DNA of 64,000 bases. Source: Rallus limicola (Eukaryota > Chordata > Aves > Gruiformes > Rallidae). The first letter of the stretch is position 1. The number at the start of each line of letters is the position of its first letter. The translations under genes and the position numbers were made by a program. Where the stretch lies: the NCBI GenBank assembly GCA_022605955.1, contig JAKCOZ010000001.1, positions 23,490,146 to 23,554,145 of the forward strand. The letters are read 5' to 3'. Shown one piece after another: positions 38,764 through 48,100 of this stretch. The notes under the pieces were generated by a model, which saw only the letters and a list, made by a program, of their open reading frames with translations, had not been told where the DNA came from and ran no database searches.

Positions 38764-39248
38764 ATTCCATACCATTTACGTCATGACCAGATCCAACCAT
38801 TTCTTTTGGGTACAACCAATGTTTCAGACACACATATCTGTATTATTCCCTTAGTCTATGGATCATTCTTCTGAGTTTTGTTGAGTAAATGATTTAGTCC
38901 ATGACTTTCAGGCTTCATTCGTTGTAACAGTCTCTCATGGTGTCAGTATGCGCCATTGGATCGTTGCATGCTGCATCTCGGGCTCTCGACCGATGCATCT
39001 GACATGGTCCAAGATCATGGTCTGTGAATCAAAAGTGTTCATTTTCAAAGGGGAAGAGGATAAAAGTTCTTGTGATGGTAGGTCTTGATCCCATCATCGT
39101 GGCAGTCTTCCTTCATTGACGTGTATGTTTCCGGCTGTAACTCCATTGGTACAACACACAACAACAATTATATATACAGAAATTAAAGTAATAATGTATA
39201 TATTGTAATGGGTTATTTAGCACTTATTATAATACAATTTCTACCTTA
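38764..39248 (-). other. Provirus 3' non-coding region, no env
   Basis: About 485 bp between the pol stop and the polypurine tract. No open frame of useful size on either strand, so no env or accessory gene fits here. It may hold RNA export or packaging signals, but I see no motif that proves it. Confidence 0.7.
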
Positions 39249-42200
39249 CTAATTACATTGGCTATTCTCACCTAAAATCAAATCCCTTTGAGGTACACAT
39301 CGAGTTTCTCCATCCTTCTGCATTACCCACCAAGTAGAACCAGGTCCTTGAGCAGAAACAATTCCCGACATAGGTTTACCTTTACCTGAAGCAGGGATGA
39401 CCCAAACTGTCTTCCCTAATATACTTTTCATGTGCACCACTGGGACTCTGTCTCCTTCTACAGTACATGGAAATTTTGACTGGGCAGGGCCAGCCCGATT
39501 GGTAGAACCCCTAGAGTTAACTAACCACGTGGCTTTTGCCAAATTTGTATCCCAATGTTTGAATGTTCCACCACCCATTGCTTTCAGGGTAGTCTTTAAG
39601 AGTCCATTATATCGTTCAATTTTCCCAGAGGCTGGTGCATGATAAGGAATGTGGTACACCCATTCAATACCATGCTCTTTGGCCCAGGTGTCTATGAGAG
39701 CATTTCGGAAATGAGTCCCGTTGTCTGACTCGATTCTTTCTGGGGTGCCGTGTCGCCATAGGACTTGCCTTTCAAGGCCCAGGATTGTATTCCGGGCAGT
39801 AGCATGGGGTACCGGATATGTTTCTAGCCAGCCAGTGGTAGCCTCCACCATTGTAAGCACATAGCGTTTGCCATGGCGGGTTTGTGGGAGGGTGATGTAA
39901 TCAATCTGCCAGGCCTCCCCATATTTATATTTCATCCACCGTCCCCCATACCAAAGCGGCTTCAACCGCTTCGCCTGCTTAATTGCGGCACACGTCTCAC
40001 ATTCATGGATAACTTGTGCAATAGCATCCATGGTTAAGTCCACCCCTCGATCTCGAGCCCATCTATATGTTGCATCTCTCCCTTGATGACCTGAGGAATC
40101 ATGAGCCCATCGAGCTATGAATAATTCACCTTTATGTTGCCAGTCTAGATCTACCTGAGCCACTTCAATCCTAGCAGCCTTATCTACCTGATGGTTGTTT
40201 TGATGTTCCTCCATGGCTTGACTCTTAGGTACATGGGCATCAACATGACGTACCTTTACAACAAGCCTCTCTAATCGGGTAGCAATGTCTTGCCATAAGT
40301 CAGCAGCCCATATGGGTTTGCCTCTACGCTGCCAGTTGTTCTTTTTCCACTGTTGCAACCAACCCCACAGGGCATTAGCTACCATCCATGAGTCAGTATA
40401 AAGATAGAGCATTGGCCACTTTTCTCTCTCAGCAATGTCCAAGGCCAACTGGATGGCCTTCACCTCAGCAAATTGGCTTGATTCACCTTTTCCTTCAGTG
40501 GCTTCTGCTACTTGTCTGGTAGGACTCCATACAGCAGCTTTCCATCTTCGCTGCCTTCCCACAAGGCGACAGGAGCCATCGGTGAACAGGGCATATCGCT
40601 TCTCATTCTCTGGCAGTTTGTTGTAAGGTGGGGCTTCTTCAGCACGTGTCACCTCCTCGTCCTCTGGTGACATCCCAAAATCTTTGCCTTCTGGCCAGTC
40701 TGTGATCACTTCCACGATTCCTGGGCGATTAGGGTTTCCTATTCGAGCCCGCTGAGTAATTAGTGCAACCCACTTGCTCCACGTAGCATCAGTGGCATGG
40801 TGTGTAGAAGGGACCTTCCCTTTGAACATCCAGCCCAGCACCGGCAGTCGGGGTGCCAGGAGGAGTTGAGCTTCAGTTCCAATCACTTCTGAAGCGGCTC
40901 GAACCCCTTCATAGGCGGCCAGTATTTCCTTTTCTGTTGGAGTATAATTGGCCTCAGATCCTTTGTAGGCCCGACTCCAAAACCCCAGTGGTCGACCTCT
41001 AGTCTCCCCTTGTGCTTTCTGCCAGAGACTCCAGGTAGGGCCATTCTCCCCGGCTGCAGTGTAAAGCACATTTTTAACATCTGTCCCTGTCCGGACAGGC
41101 CCAAGGGCTACTGCGTGGACTATCTCGCGTTTGATCTGTTCAAAGGCTTGCTGCTGCTCAGGGCCCCATTGGAAATCATTCTTCTTCCGAGTTACGTGGT
41201 AGAGTGGGCTCACAATGAGACTGTAGTTTGGGACATGCATTCGCCAAAAACCTATAACACCTAAGAAAGCTTGTGTTTCCTTTTTGTTGCTTGGTGGAGA
41301 CATAGCTGCTATTTTATTGATAATGTCCATTGGGATCTGACGACGCCCATCCTGCCATTTTATTCCTAAAAACTGGATTTCTCGGGTAGGCCCCTTGACT
41401 TTACTTTGCTTTATAGCAAAACCAGCTTCCAAAAGGATTTGAATTATCCTTTTTCCTTTCTCAAATACTTCCTCTGCTGTATTGCCCCATACAATGATGT
41501 CATCAATATACTGCAGGTGCTCTGGGGCTTCACCCTTTTCCAGTGTGGTCTGGATTAGTCCATGGCAAATGGTGGGGCTGTGTTTCCACCCCTGGGGCAG
41601 ACGATTCCACGTGTATTGGATGCCCCTCCAAGTGAAAGCAAATTGTGGCCTGCACTCTGGTGCCAGTGGTATTGAGAAGAAAGCATTTGCAATGTCAATT
41701 GTGGCATACCACTTGGCTGCCTTTGACTCCAATTCATACTGCAGTTCCAGCATGTCTGGTACAGCAGCACTCATACCTGGAGTGACTTCGTTTAGGCCAC
41801 GATAATCCACTGTCAGCCTCCACTCTCCATCAGACTTCCGCACTGGCCATATGGGACTGTTAAAGGGTGAGCGGGTTCGGCTGATCACCCCTTGACTCTC
41901 TAGTTGACGAATCAGCTTATGGATGGGGATCAGGGAATCCCTGTTAGTACGGTATTGTCTCCTGTGCACCGTCGTTGTAGCAATTGGCACCTGCTGTTCT
42001 TCAACCTTCAATAACCCCACAACAGAAGGATCATCAGAGAGTCCAGGCAAGGCACGCAATTGCTCAGTGCCTTCTGTCTCCAAAGCAGCTATTCCAAAAG
42101 CCCACCGGTACCCTTTTGGGTCCTTAAAATAACCTCTACGGAGGTAATCTATACCTAAAATGCATGGAGCTTCTGGGCCAGTCACAATTGGGTGTTTCTC

Positions 42201-42422
42201 CCAGTCCTTCCCAGTTAAGCTCACTTCAGCCTCTAACACAGTCAATTGTTGGGATCCACCTGTCACTCCAGAAATGCTGACAGGTTTTGTCCCTACATGA
42301 TTCGATGGCATTATCGTACACTGGGCACCAGTATCCACCAGAGCCTTGTACTCTTGTGGGTCTGACATGCCAGGCCATCTGATCCACACAGTCCAATAAA
42401 CACGGTTATCCCTCTCCTCCAC
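39249..42422 (-). CDS. pol: Provirus Pro-Pol (protease, RT, RNase H, integrase)
   Basis: Open frame of 1057 codons counted from a GTG at 42422; it has no ATG near the start and lies in frame with gag after one TAG, so it is most likely made as a Gag-Pol readthrough product. Domains in order (this numbering): aspartic protease with D30-T-G-A; reverse transcriptase with catalytic D243 (TIDIANAF), LPQGW near 275 and YIDD at 305-308; RNase H with D615, E653, D677 and D747; integrase with zinc-binding H774, H779, C808, C811 and the DD35E triad D841, D900, E936. All catalytic residues are present and there is no stop or frameshift, so the enzymes appear functional. No dUTPase follows the integrase. 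Confidence 0.95.
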   Translation of the reverse strand: MEERDNRVYWTVWIRWPGMSDPQEYKALVDTGAQCTIMPSNHVGTKPVSISGVTGGSQQLTVLEAEVSLTGKDWEKHPIVTGPEAPCILGIDYLRRGYFKDPKGYRWAFGIAALETEGTEQLRALPGLSDDPSVVGLLKVEEQQVPIATTTVHRRQYRTNRDSLIPIHKLIRQLESQGVISRTRSPFNSPIWPVRKSDGEWRLTVDYRGLNEVTPGMSAAVPDMLELQYELESKAAKWYATIDIANAFFSIPLAPECRPQFAFTWRGIQYTWNRLPQGWKHSPTICHGLIQTTLEKGEAPEHLQYIDDIIVWGNTAEEVFEKGKRIIQILLEAGFAIKQSKVKGPTREIQFLGIKWQDGRRQIPMDIINKIAAMSPPSNKKETQAFLGVIGFWRMHVPNYSLIVSPLYHVTRKKNDFQWGPEQQQAFEQIKREIVHAVALGPVRTGTDVKNVLYTAAGENGPTWSLWQKAQGETRGRPLGFWSRAYKGSEANYTPTEKEILAAYEGVRAASEVIGTEAQLLLAPRLPVLGWMFKGKVPSTHHATDATWSKWVALITQRARIGNPNRPGIVEVITDWPEGKDFGMSPEDEEVTRAEEAPPYNKLPENEKRYALFTDGSCRLVGRQRRWKAAVWSPTRQVAEATEGKGESSQFAEVKAIQLALDIAEREKWPMLYLYTDSWMVANALWGWLQQWKKNNWQRRGKPIWAADLWQDIATRLERLVVKVRHVDAHVPKSQAMEEHQNNHQVDKAARIEVAQVDLDWQHKGELFIARWAHDSSGHQGRDATYRWARDRGVDLTMDAIAQVIHECETCAAIKQAKRLKPLWYGGRWMKYKYGEAWQIDYITLPQTRHGKRYVLTMVEATTGWLETYPVPHATARNTILGLERQVLWRHGTPERIESDNGTHFRNALIDTWAKEHGIEWVYHIPYHAPASGKIERYNGLLKTTLKAMGGGTFKHWDTNLAKATWLVNSRGSTNRAGPAQSKFPCTVEGDRVPVVHMKSILGKTVWVIPASGKGKPMSGIVSAQGPGSTWWVMQKDGETRCVPQRDLILGENSQCN

Positions 42423-42433
42423 CTGGCTGGAGG
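42369..42433 (-). promoter_or_regulatory. Candidate readthrough pseudoknot downstream of gag amber codon
   Basis: On the minus strand TAG (42446-42444) is followed by AGGGGCCCTG, then a perfect hairpin CCTCCA-GCCAGG-TGGAGG (42433-42416). The stem can be extended by CCCT pairing with AGGG across a small internal loop. The loop GCCAGG is complementary to CCTGGC at 42374-42369, allowing an H-type pseudoknot. A structured element a few nucleotides after a UAG is the known arrangement for gammaretroviral gag-pol readthrough. No folding was computed. Confidence 0.6.
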
Positions 42434-42443
42434 CAGGGCCCCT

Positions 42444-44402
42444 CTATTGTTGCTGATCGTATTGGCTGCTCACTGGTGCAGCCTTCTTCCTGACAACATC
42501 GCGTTGTGCGATTCTTTTACCTCGAAGCTCATCTACTCGTGCCTGGAGGGCTGAGGTGGGCTGCATATGCCACTTCCTCATGTCCTCACCATGGTCACGC
42601 AGGTAAGACCACAGCTGCCCTCGCACCGTGTCTCGTGGTGTGTACCTTCTGTATCCTCCCTTCTGGGATGATGGACGCTTTCTCCTAGTAGCTGCAACAT
42701 TGCCCCAATGTTGGTCAAATCGTTTGACCAGTTTCTCTACCGCTGCGATCATAGAGTGGGAAACATTGTCCTCATATTTCCGGAGTCGCCAGGACACTTG
42801 TTCTACAGTTGGTGGATATGCATCCTCCCAGTCTATTGATGCTAGTGAATTGGTGTGCCCTGCTGGTGCACTTCGTACAACCTTACGCCACATATCTGGG
42901 GTGCATATAACTTCATCAGGATCAGAAGGATTCTGTGTATTGTCCAGATCATAATAAATGATCTCCCGTACAGCTAATTCTCTCAGGTACTGGATAACTG
43001 CCTCTATGCTGTTACACTTGGGTGAGTGACATGTAATATATTCCTTTATGGGATACCTTTCCTCCACACTTGACAGTAGTCGCCTCCAGAGGCTGAGGAT
43101 TTCTGGCTTTTTCCCAATTTCCTTGTCAATGCCTCCTTCTCTAGCTAGGGATCCCAACTGCTTGGCCTCCCTGCCATCTAATTCCAGACTACTGGCCCCT
43201 AGATCCCAGCATCGGAGCAACCAGGTGATGATGTGCTCACCTGGGCGGCGGCTGAAATCTTTTCGAACCTCACGCAGCTCACTCAGGGTCAGGGATCGTG
43301 TGACAATCTCTGGCCCTGCTCCATCCTGAGATGCCTGAGATGGCCCTGCTCCATCCTGACATGCTCCAGATGGCCCTGCTTCATCATCATCATCCTTCAC
43401 TACACGAACTGATTTCTTTGTGTGTTTCCTCTTTTGTACGGGAGCAACAGACACTGGCGGGGGTTGGTTTTTTGTTTTATCAGCAGTATCTGCTGTAGGG
43501 GTGGCAGTAGCTGCAGCATTGGTTGGACTAGTGGCAGTAGCCACAGTGCTAGTCACAGAAGTTACAGTAGCTGCAGTGCCAGTCATAGGGGTTGCAGCAG
43601 CTGCAGCATTGGTTGGACTAGTTGCAGTAGCCACAGTACTAGTCACAGGAGTTACAGTAGCTGCAGTGCCAGTCATAGGGGTTGCCGCAGCTGCAGTCTT
43701 TGCTGGTTTGTTTTCATTCCTTTCCCTCTGACAGTGCTGACAGTACTGCCTGTTATCAAGCAGTGTTTTGTAAATAGTGGCCAGGGCCCAGCACAGTGCA
43801 GTAAGGTGTGCTTCTCTGGTAAACTTACAGCAATTCCTTTTCAGATATGCAGTAACTTTACCAGGGTCCTGTAACTGCTCAGGAGTGAAACTCCAAGCCA
43901 TTGGAAGTGAGAAAGTACCTAGGTACCTGCCCATGCTCTGCCACATGCCCTGCCACTCATGTTTATCTGGCCTCGCAGAAAACTCTTGAGTGGTATTCAT
44001 AAACCTCTGCTTAGTATTTGACAACAACTGAACCATCTGCACCAAAGCTAAAAACAACAAAATGCTAGTTTGAATATCCCAGGGATATTGGAAGTTTTTA
44101 AAAACTGCTAGCAGAGTTGTTGTATTTAGCCCGAAGGAAAAGAAAGCAGTACTCCCACCATACCAGCTGCCGTTTTTAAACCCACCCTGTCCATAAAATG
44201 AACAGGGCAGCAAGATTTCATATAAATACCAGCACAAGTTCACAATCCTCGATATTACTGAATCATAGACTGTTATCATAATATACAAGAACAGGAGACG
44301 CAGCTTCGACATGGTAGTAAATCCTGTCAGGATTGCATACAGCATACGGTAGTTTTGCTGCCACAGCAGTGACCACAGCCATGTGAATAAATACCACAGC
44401 AT
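42444..44402 (-). CDS. gag: Provirus Gag-like polyprotein with hydrophobic N-terminus
   Basis: 652 codons from the first ATG after the primer site (44402; A at -3) to a TAG. The open frame extends eight codons further up to 44426, but only from a TTG. Residues 1-127 are strongly hydrophobic with four or five candidate membrane segments (about 1-14, 20-46, 51-70, 84-101, 110-127) and no myristoylation glycine. Then come a C-rich spot (YCQHCQ, about 220), a Thr/Ala-rich linker with two 30-residue repeats (about 240-305), a basic and acidic linker, and a capsid-like part from about 370 (SLTLSELREVRKDF, ITWLLRCWD, AKQLGSLARE) recalling class III/Fv1-type Gag. The C-terminus is basic and has no CCHC zinc knuckle. 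The Gag call rests on position and this capsid-like part. Confidence 0.85.
   Translation of the reverse strand: MLWYLFTWLWSLLWQQNYRMLYAILTGFTTMSKLRLLFLYIMITVYDSVISRIVNLCWYLYEILLPCSFYGQGGFKNGSWYGGSTAFFSFGLNTTTLLAVFKNFQYPWDIQTSILLFLALVQMVQLLSNTKQRFMNTTQEFSARPDKHEWQGMWQSMGRYLGTFSLPMAWSFTPEQLQDPGKVTAYLKRNCCKFTREAHLTALCWALATIYKTLLDNRQYCQHCQRERNENKPAKTAAAATPMTGTAATVTPVTSTVATATSPTNAAAAATPMTGTAATVTSVTSTVATATSPTNAAATATPTADTADKTKNQPPPVSVAPVQKRKHTKKSVRVVKDDDDEAGPSGACQDGAGPSQASQDGAGPEIVTRSLTLSELREVRKDFSRRPGEHIITWLLRCWDLGASSLELDGREAKQLGSLAREGGIDKEIGKKPEILSLWRRLLSSVEERYPIKEYITCHSPKCNSIEAVIQYLRELAVREIIYYDLDNTQNPSDPDEVICTPDMWRKVVRSAPAGHTNSLASIDWEDAYPPTVEQVSWRLRKYEDNVSHSMIAAVEKLVKRFDQHWGNVAATRRKRPSSQKGGYRRYTPRDTVRGQLWSYLRDHGEDMRKWHMQPTSALQARVDELRGKRIAQRDVVRKKAAPVSSQYDQQQ
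43501..43680 (-). repeat. Two 90-bp tandem units inside gag
   Basis: Units 43501-43590 and 43591-43680 share CTGCAGCATTGGTTGGACTA at the same place and differ by a few bases; a partial third unit follows to about 43700. In the protein they give 30-residue Thr/Ala/Val repeats (ATPMTGTAATVT...). Confidence 0.9.
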
Positions 44403-44498
44403 CGTGATCGGAGACTGCTTAAACAACAGTTCTTATCACAACTTTGTCTTAATTACAATCGCGTCAGGGTCAGATCTACCGTTATCCCAACCTTTCGT
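44403..44498 (-). other. Provirus leader
   Basis: 96 nt between the primer site and the first ATG. It has no ATG on the minus strand, so the gag start at 44402 is the first AUG after the primer site. A packaging signal would be expected here, but none can be proven by eye. Confidence 0.6.
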
Positions 44499-44516
44499 GC
44501 CCCACGTTGGGCGCCA
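44499..44516 (-). other. Primer binding site, tRNA-Lys1,2
   Basis: Minus-strand TGGCGCCCAACGTGGGGC is an exact 18-nt complement of the 3' end of tRNA-Lys1,2 (known also as the primer of foamy viruses and of Mason-Pfizer monkey virus). It lies 7 nt inside the 5' LTR boundary, somewhat further in than the usual few bases. Confidence 0.93.
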
Positions 44517-44523
44517 AAAAGAC

Positions 44524-45111
44524 TGTCGTGGTTTCACCCCGGCTTGGGCCGAGATCCACGCAGCTGCCTGCTCCTTAAAGTAAAAGAGCAGGAGAAAAGG
44601 GAAAAAGGGGAGGGGGGAAACAAGGGAAGGGAAAAGGAAGGGGCAAATAACTCCAAAACCAAGAAACTAAGAGGCCCGTGGGTTGGGATAAGGATAGTTT
44701 ACTAAGATAACAGAAAAATAAAATATATACAATGCTAACAGGACTATAGAGCAAAAAAATATGAAAATATTGATACACAATGCAGTTTCTCACCGAACCA
44801 CACAACTCAGGCCGTACCACCCAGAGCCGTCCCGGAACCCGACCGTCCCCCAAGACCCTCGCGTCCCGGCCGCTCGCGTCCCGGAACCGCCCCTTCTTCC
44901 TCCCATCAGCCCCCCTTTATCCTGGGCAGGACGTAATTGGCATGGAATATTCTCTTTGGCCCATCTGGGTCACCTGTCCTGGCATTGACTGTCTGACTGC
45001 AACTAAAAACATCAGGGTGTTATCAGCACTGTTTTCATTTTAACTCCCAAACACAGCATTCCATCCGCTGCTACAAATGAAATTAACTCTATCCTGACTG
45101 AAACCAGGACA
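44524..45111 (-). repeat. 5' LTR of the provirus (588 bp)
   Basis: Identical to the 3' LTR at 38163-38750. On the minus strand it should act as promoter: a TATA-like GTATATATTT at 44730-44721 puts the start near 44690, which gives a U3 of about 420 and an R-U5 of about 165 nt. It is flanked on the outside by the CAGTG duplication. Confidence 0.95.
44721..44730 (-). promoter_or_regulatory. TATA-like box of the 5' LTR
   Basis: GTATATATTT on the minus strand, inside an A/T-rich stretch of an otherwise GC-rich LTR. It is the only good TATA match in the LTR. Confidence 0.55.
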
Positions 45112-45116
45112 CAGTG
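45112..45116. repeat. Target site duplication, right copy (CAGTG)
   Basis: Matches 38158-38162 exactly. Confidence 0.9.
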
Positions 45117-48100
45117 GCAGCTCCATCCATACAGAAAAATGCTTTGCAATGCAGTGTCTGCTCCTGCGTTGGAGGCAGAATGGCTTGTGCATTATGGTAT
45201 TTGCTCCAGTGCTGTCTGCTCCATTTAAGACAGGAGGTCTGAACCCATGCAGTAAGGAAGATAATTGTAGGAACCCCAGAAAATAGCATAAAAGCCACAA
45301 ATGCTTCCCAGGACATGAGATTTCCTCTTGTCCCTGGATGTCTGTGGGAACATGGATGTCACTCTCTCTCAACCTCCTTTCTTCTTTCTGGAGCCACTGC
45401 CCATACTGCTAGTCATACTCTGCAGAAGGACATTCTCCTTAAAAGCTTTTTTTAAGCATCCCATTATCCTGAATAAAAGAACTAGCAGGGTACTACAGAT
45501 GAACCCAAACATCTCAGTACTGGTAGAAAGGAAAAAAAAACCAATAAAAATAATAATAATACAAAAGGAACGTCTGTTTTGTACACCAGATTCCCTCAAA
45601 AGAGAGAGTGATGGTTTCATGCAGCTCCAGCTGAGAAGCTGTATTCTTCAGTGTGATGCTGCAGCCGTTTACCTAGCAACAAATTGAGATGTCTTGGAAT
45701 GCTTTCTCTGAACAAATCAAAGACAGTACAGTGGGGGGGCTCCTGACTGCAGGTATTTATTTTGATTAATTAGCCACTTTGGGAAGAAAGCCCTCCTGGA
45801 TAGTGCTTTGGAAGTATATCTGTGGCAAGCTGAGCCGACAGTTGCTTGGGGATCTGCTCTGAGTTTGTTCATTTACTTCTCAGCTCAGGAGAGGCTGACT
45901 CATAGCACTCATAGCAAGAGTCCATTCTGTAAAGCACTTGAGGAAGGTCCTCTCTGTCCAAAACCTTTAAAAGGTGCCCACACTCCAACACTCATCATAT
46001 CTATGTGGGGTGAGGGGTCAGTAGAATGTTGGGAGGGACAAGTCTGGCAGATGTGGGCATCTGAATAAATAACAGAGGAAAAATGTGAAGTGTTTCTTTC
46101 CAGACCGCCACTGCCATTACCCCTTTCCCCTCAGTAGGAAGTAGGAGTAAGGAAAGCATGGTCTGAATCAGGGCACCTATTTTCAAGCAGAAGCCCTGGG
46201 TAACCCTGCAACCTACTTCATTCCTGTTTTTTGCTTCCAATGGAGGCTGCTCAAGGTCAGATAAGAGTGGCAACTTGCTAAAGTAAAGCAAGAAAACAGT
46301 TCCCTCTACCCACCAAAGAATCTGTCCAGCAAATAAATGTTTGAACTTGACTTTCAGATTATTTAGTGCTACTGTGAAAGCTCTAGCTTGTTGAGGAAGA
46401 GTTAATTAGAAATTGCCAGGCAAAGAGACTTCAGCCAGCCTTGCAGAGGCAAAAACCTTTATATTTTTAAATAAAAAGTAAACCACTGCTTAATTATTTT
46501 ACCTAGAATTCTCTTCCTGCCAAATTAATGCCACTCTATTGATAAGGTGGCTGCATTAGCCTGCCAAAGTCTTCCCTGCTTTGTGTTCTCCCACTTGATC
46601 AGACATTTTACTACCTCGCATAGATCCCAAAAATGACATTAACTGTTCCTGTCTTGGCTTAAAAATAAAACATTGTGGAAGGGAAAATGAAAGAAAAAGG
46701 GTGACAATGTCTGCCAGATGGTACTTAGTTTACCTGCAACTGTTCTTTGGGATTTTGGACCATTTACAAAGTAAGTATTTTTTTCTTTAAGGTCATCCTT
46801 TCCTTTTGTAAATCTGAGTTAAATGGTCTTGCTGGAAAAGTTCTGCATTAGGATCTGAATGCTTCCACTCCTGACTATAAACTGTACTCAGCACTAGTGC
46901 CACATAAACAATTCAGGATGGACTCTAATTGGCATCAAAGTACCTTTAAACTAGTCTGACAGTGCAAATGGGGCCTTAAAGGCAGCTTGAGTGTAATTTA
47001 CATCTGCTTGAAAGCCTCTTTATCCTTCCAGAGTTGTATGAAGGGACTTCTGTGTAACTGAGAATTTAGCCTTTCTTTCACTCCAGCAAGGCTGTGTGGT
47101 TATTTTTACTCTTTTTTCCCCTCTCTGAACAGTGGTTCGATGCCGTGTGTTGTTTGAATATAAAATCTTTAAAAGGAAAAGGTTTATAATGCATATTTAT
47201 AACCACCTGAGTAATGTTAAAATTTTTGTCTTATTCCCAAGTTAGGGAAACAGATGCAATCAAAACTGTGTCAGTTCTCTCCTTTGAATCTGCACAGGAT
47301 GCAGTGCTTTTGTAGCACAACCCACAAATATTTAGAAGGGTTTTCTACCTCTTTGTGTAATCCTAGAAATAGATGTCATTGAGGTATGACTTATTCAGAG
47401 AGCCAGCAAGCTTCAAAAGTATCTCTTAAACTGTGGGAGAACGTGTGCTTGTGCACATGTTTTCCTGTACAGCTGGACTAGCTCAAGCTGCTGTGTGAAG
47501 GCCTTCACAAAATCCCCCCTGCTGAATAGTCATCAGATGTCTCAGTCTGATTGCTGTTCACCTGATGTGCTTTTGAGGTATTGGTTGCAGCAAGTTGTTG
47601 CAGGCTGGTTTCCTTGGTCTCTTGGGAACATTTTGAGATCCTGAGCTCCTTGTTTGGTTTTATTTCATAGAAGTAGTCCCTCACAGCACTGCTGCTGCAA
47701 GTTACCTAGACTCGTGCTATTGCTCTCAATTCCCTAAGAAGCCTAAGCCTCTCCCAAATCTGAAATTCTGCGGGGGAATCTTGTTTACCACCTGTTTCTT
47801 CAAAACAGTGTGTAGTGGTGGAAAACAGACACATTTTGGAACAATTTCAAAAAGCAATAAGCTTTTCCTTTAGCCAGCATAAGAGATACTATGTTGTAAG
47901 CAGGAAGCCTCTAAACTTCATATATGTTTGTTGCAATATTTCCATCATGGTCTTATGCAATCTTTAGGCTGAGGCAGAACTCCTCGAGCAAGTCCAGGAA
48001 CTTTTCCAAATTTCCTTGCCAGAGAGACACTTCAGATGTAGCCTACCAGCACATTCTTTCTCATGGCTGATATTACATTAGAAAGAGATGTTGCTGACAT

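Larger units (their letters stand above)
38163..45111 (-). mobile_element. Complete env-less endogenous retrovirus
   Basis: 6949-bp provirus in antisense to DGKI. Order on the minus strand: 5' LTR, 18-nt tRNA-Lys1,2 primer site, gag-like frame, amber codon, pro-RT-RNaseH-IN frame, about 500 bp without a frame, polypurine tract, 3' LTR. LTRs are identical, both large frames are open and a 5-bp duplication flanks the copy, so integration is recent. A 5-bp duplication and the style of the CA-like and Pol segments suggest a class III (ERV-L/spuma-like) element, by recall rather than search. There is no env and no recognisable dUTPase. Usual minor sources of doubt (assembly, exact family) remain. 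Confidence 0.95.

Noticed and set aside
39249..42422. Pol as an independently initiated protein
   Set aside because: Its first codon in the open frame is GTG and no early ATG precedes the protease; the in-frame link to gag through TAG makes readthrough the simpler explanation.
43420..43874. + strand frames of 103 and 150 codons with Val/Ala or Ser/Cys repeats
   Set aside because: Shadows of the 90-bp repeats in gag on the opposite strand.
44403..44426. Gag start at 44426
   Set aside because: The codon there is TTG; the first ATG in the leader is 44402, which has A at -3, so I start the protein there.
45040..45372. Overlapping antisense frames next to the provirus with membrane-like strings
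   Set aside because: They run from host intron into the LTR, so their ends are set by the insertion; two frames are open at once and neither is recognisable.
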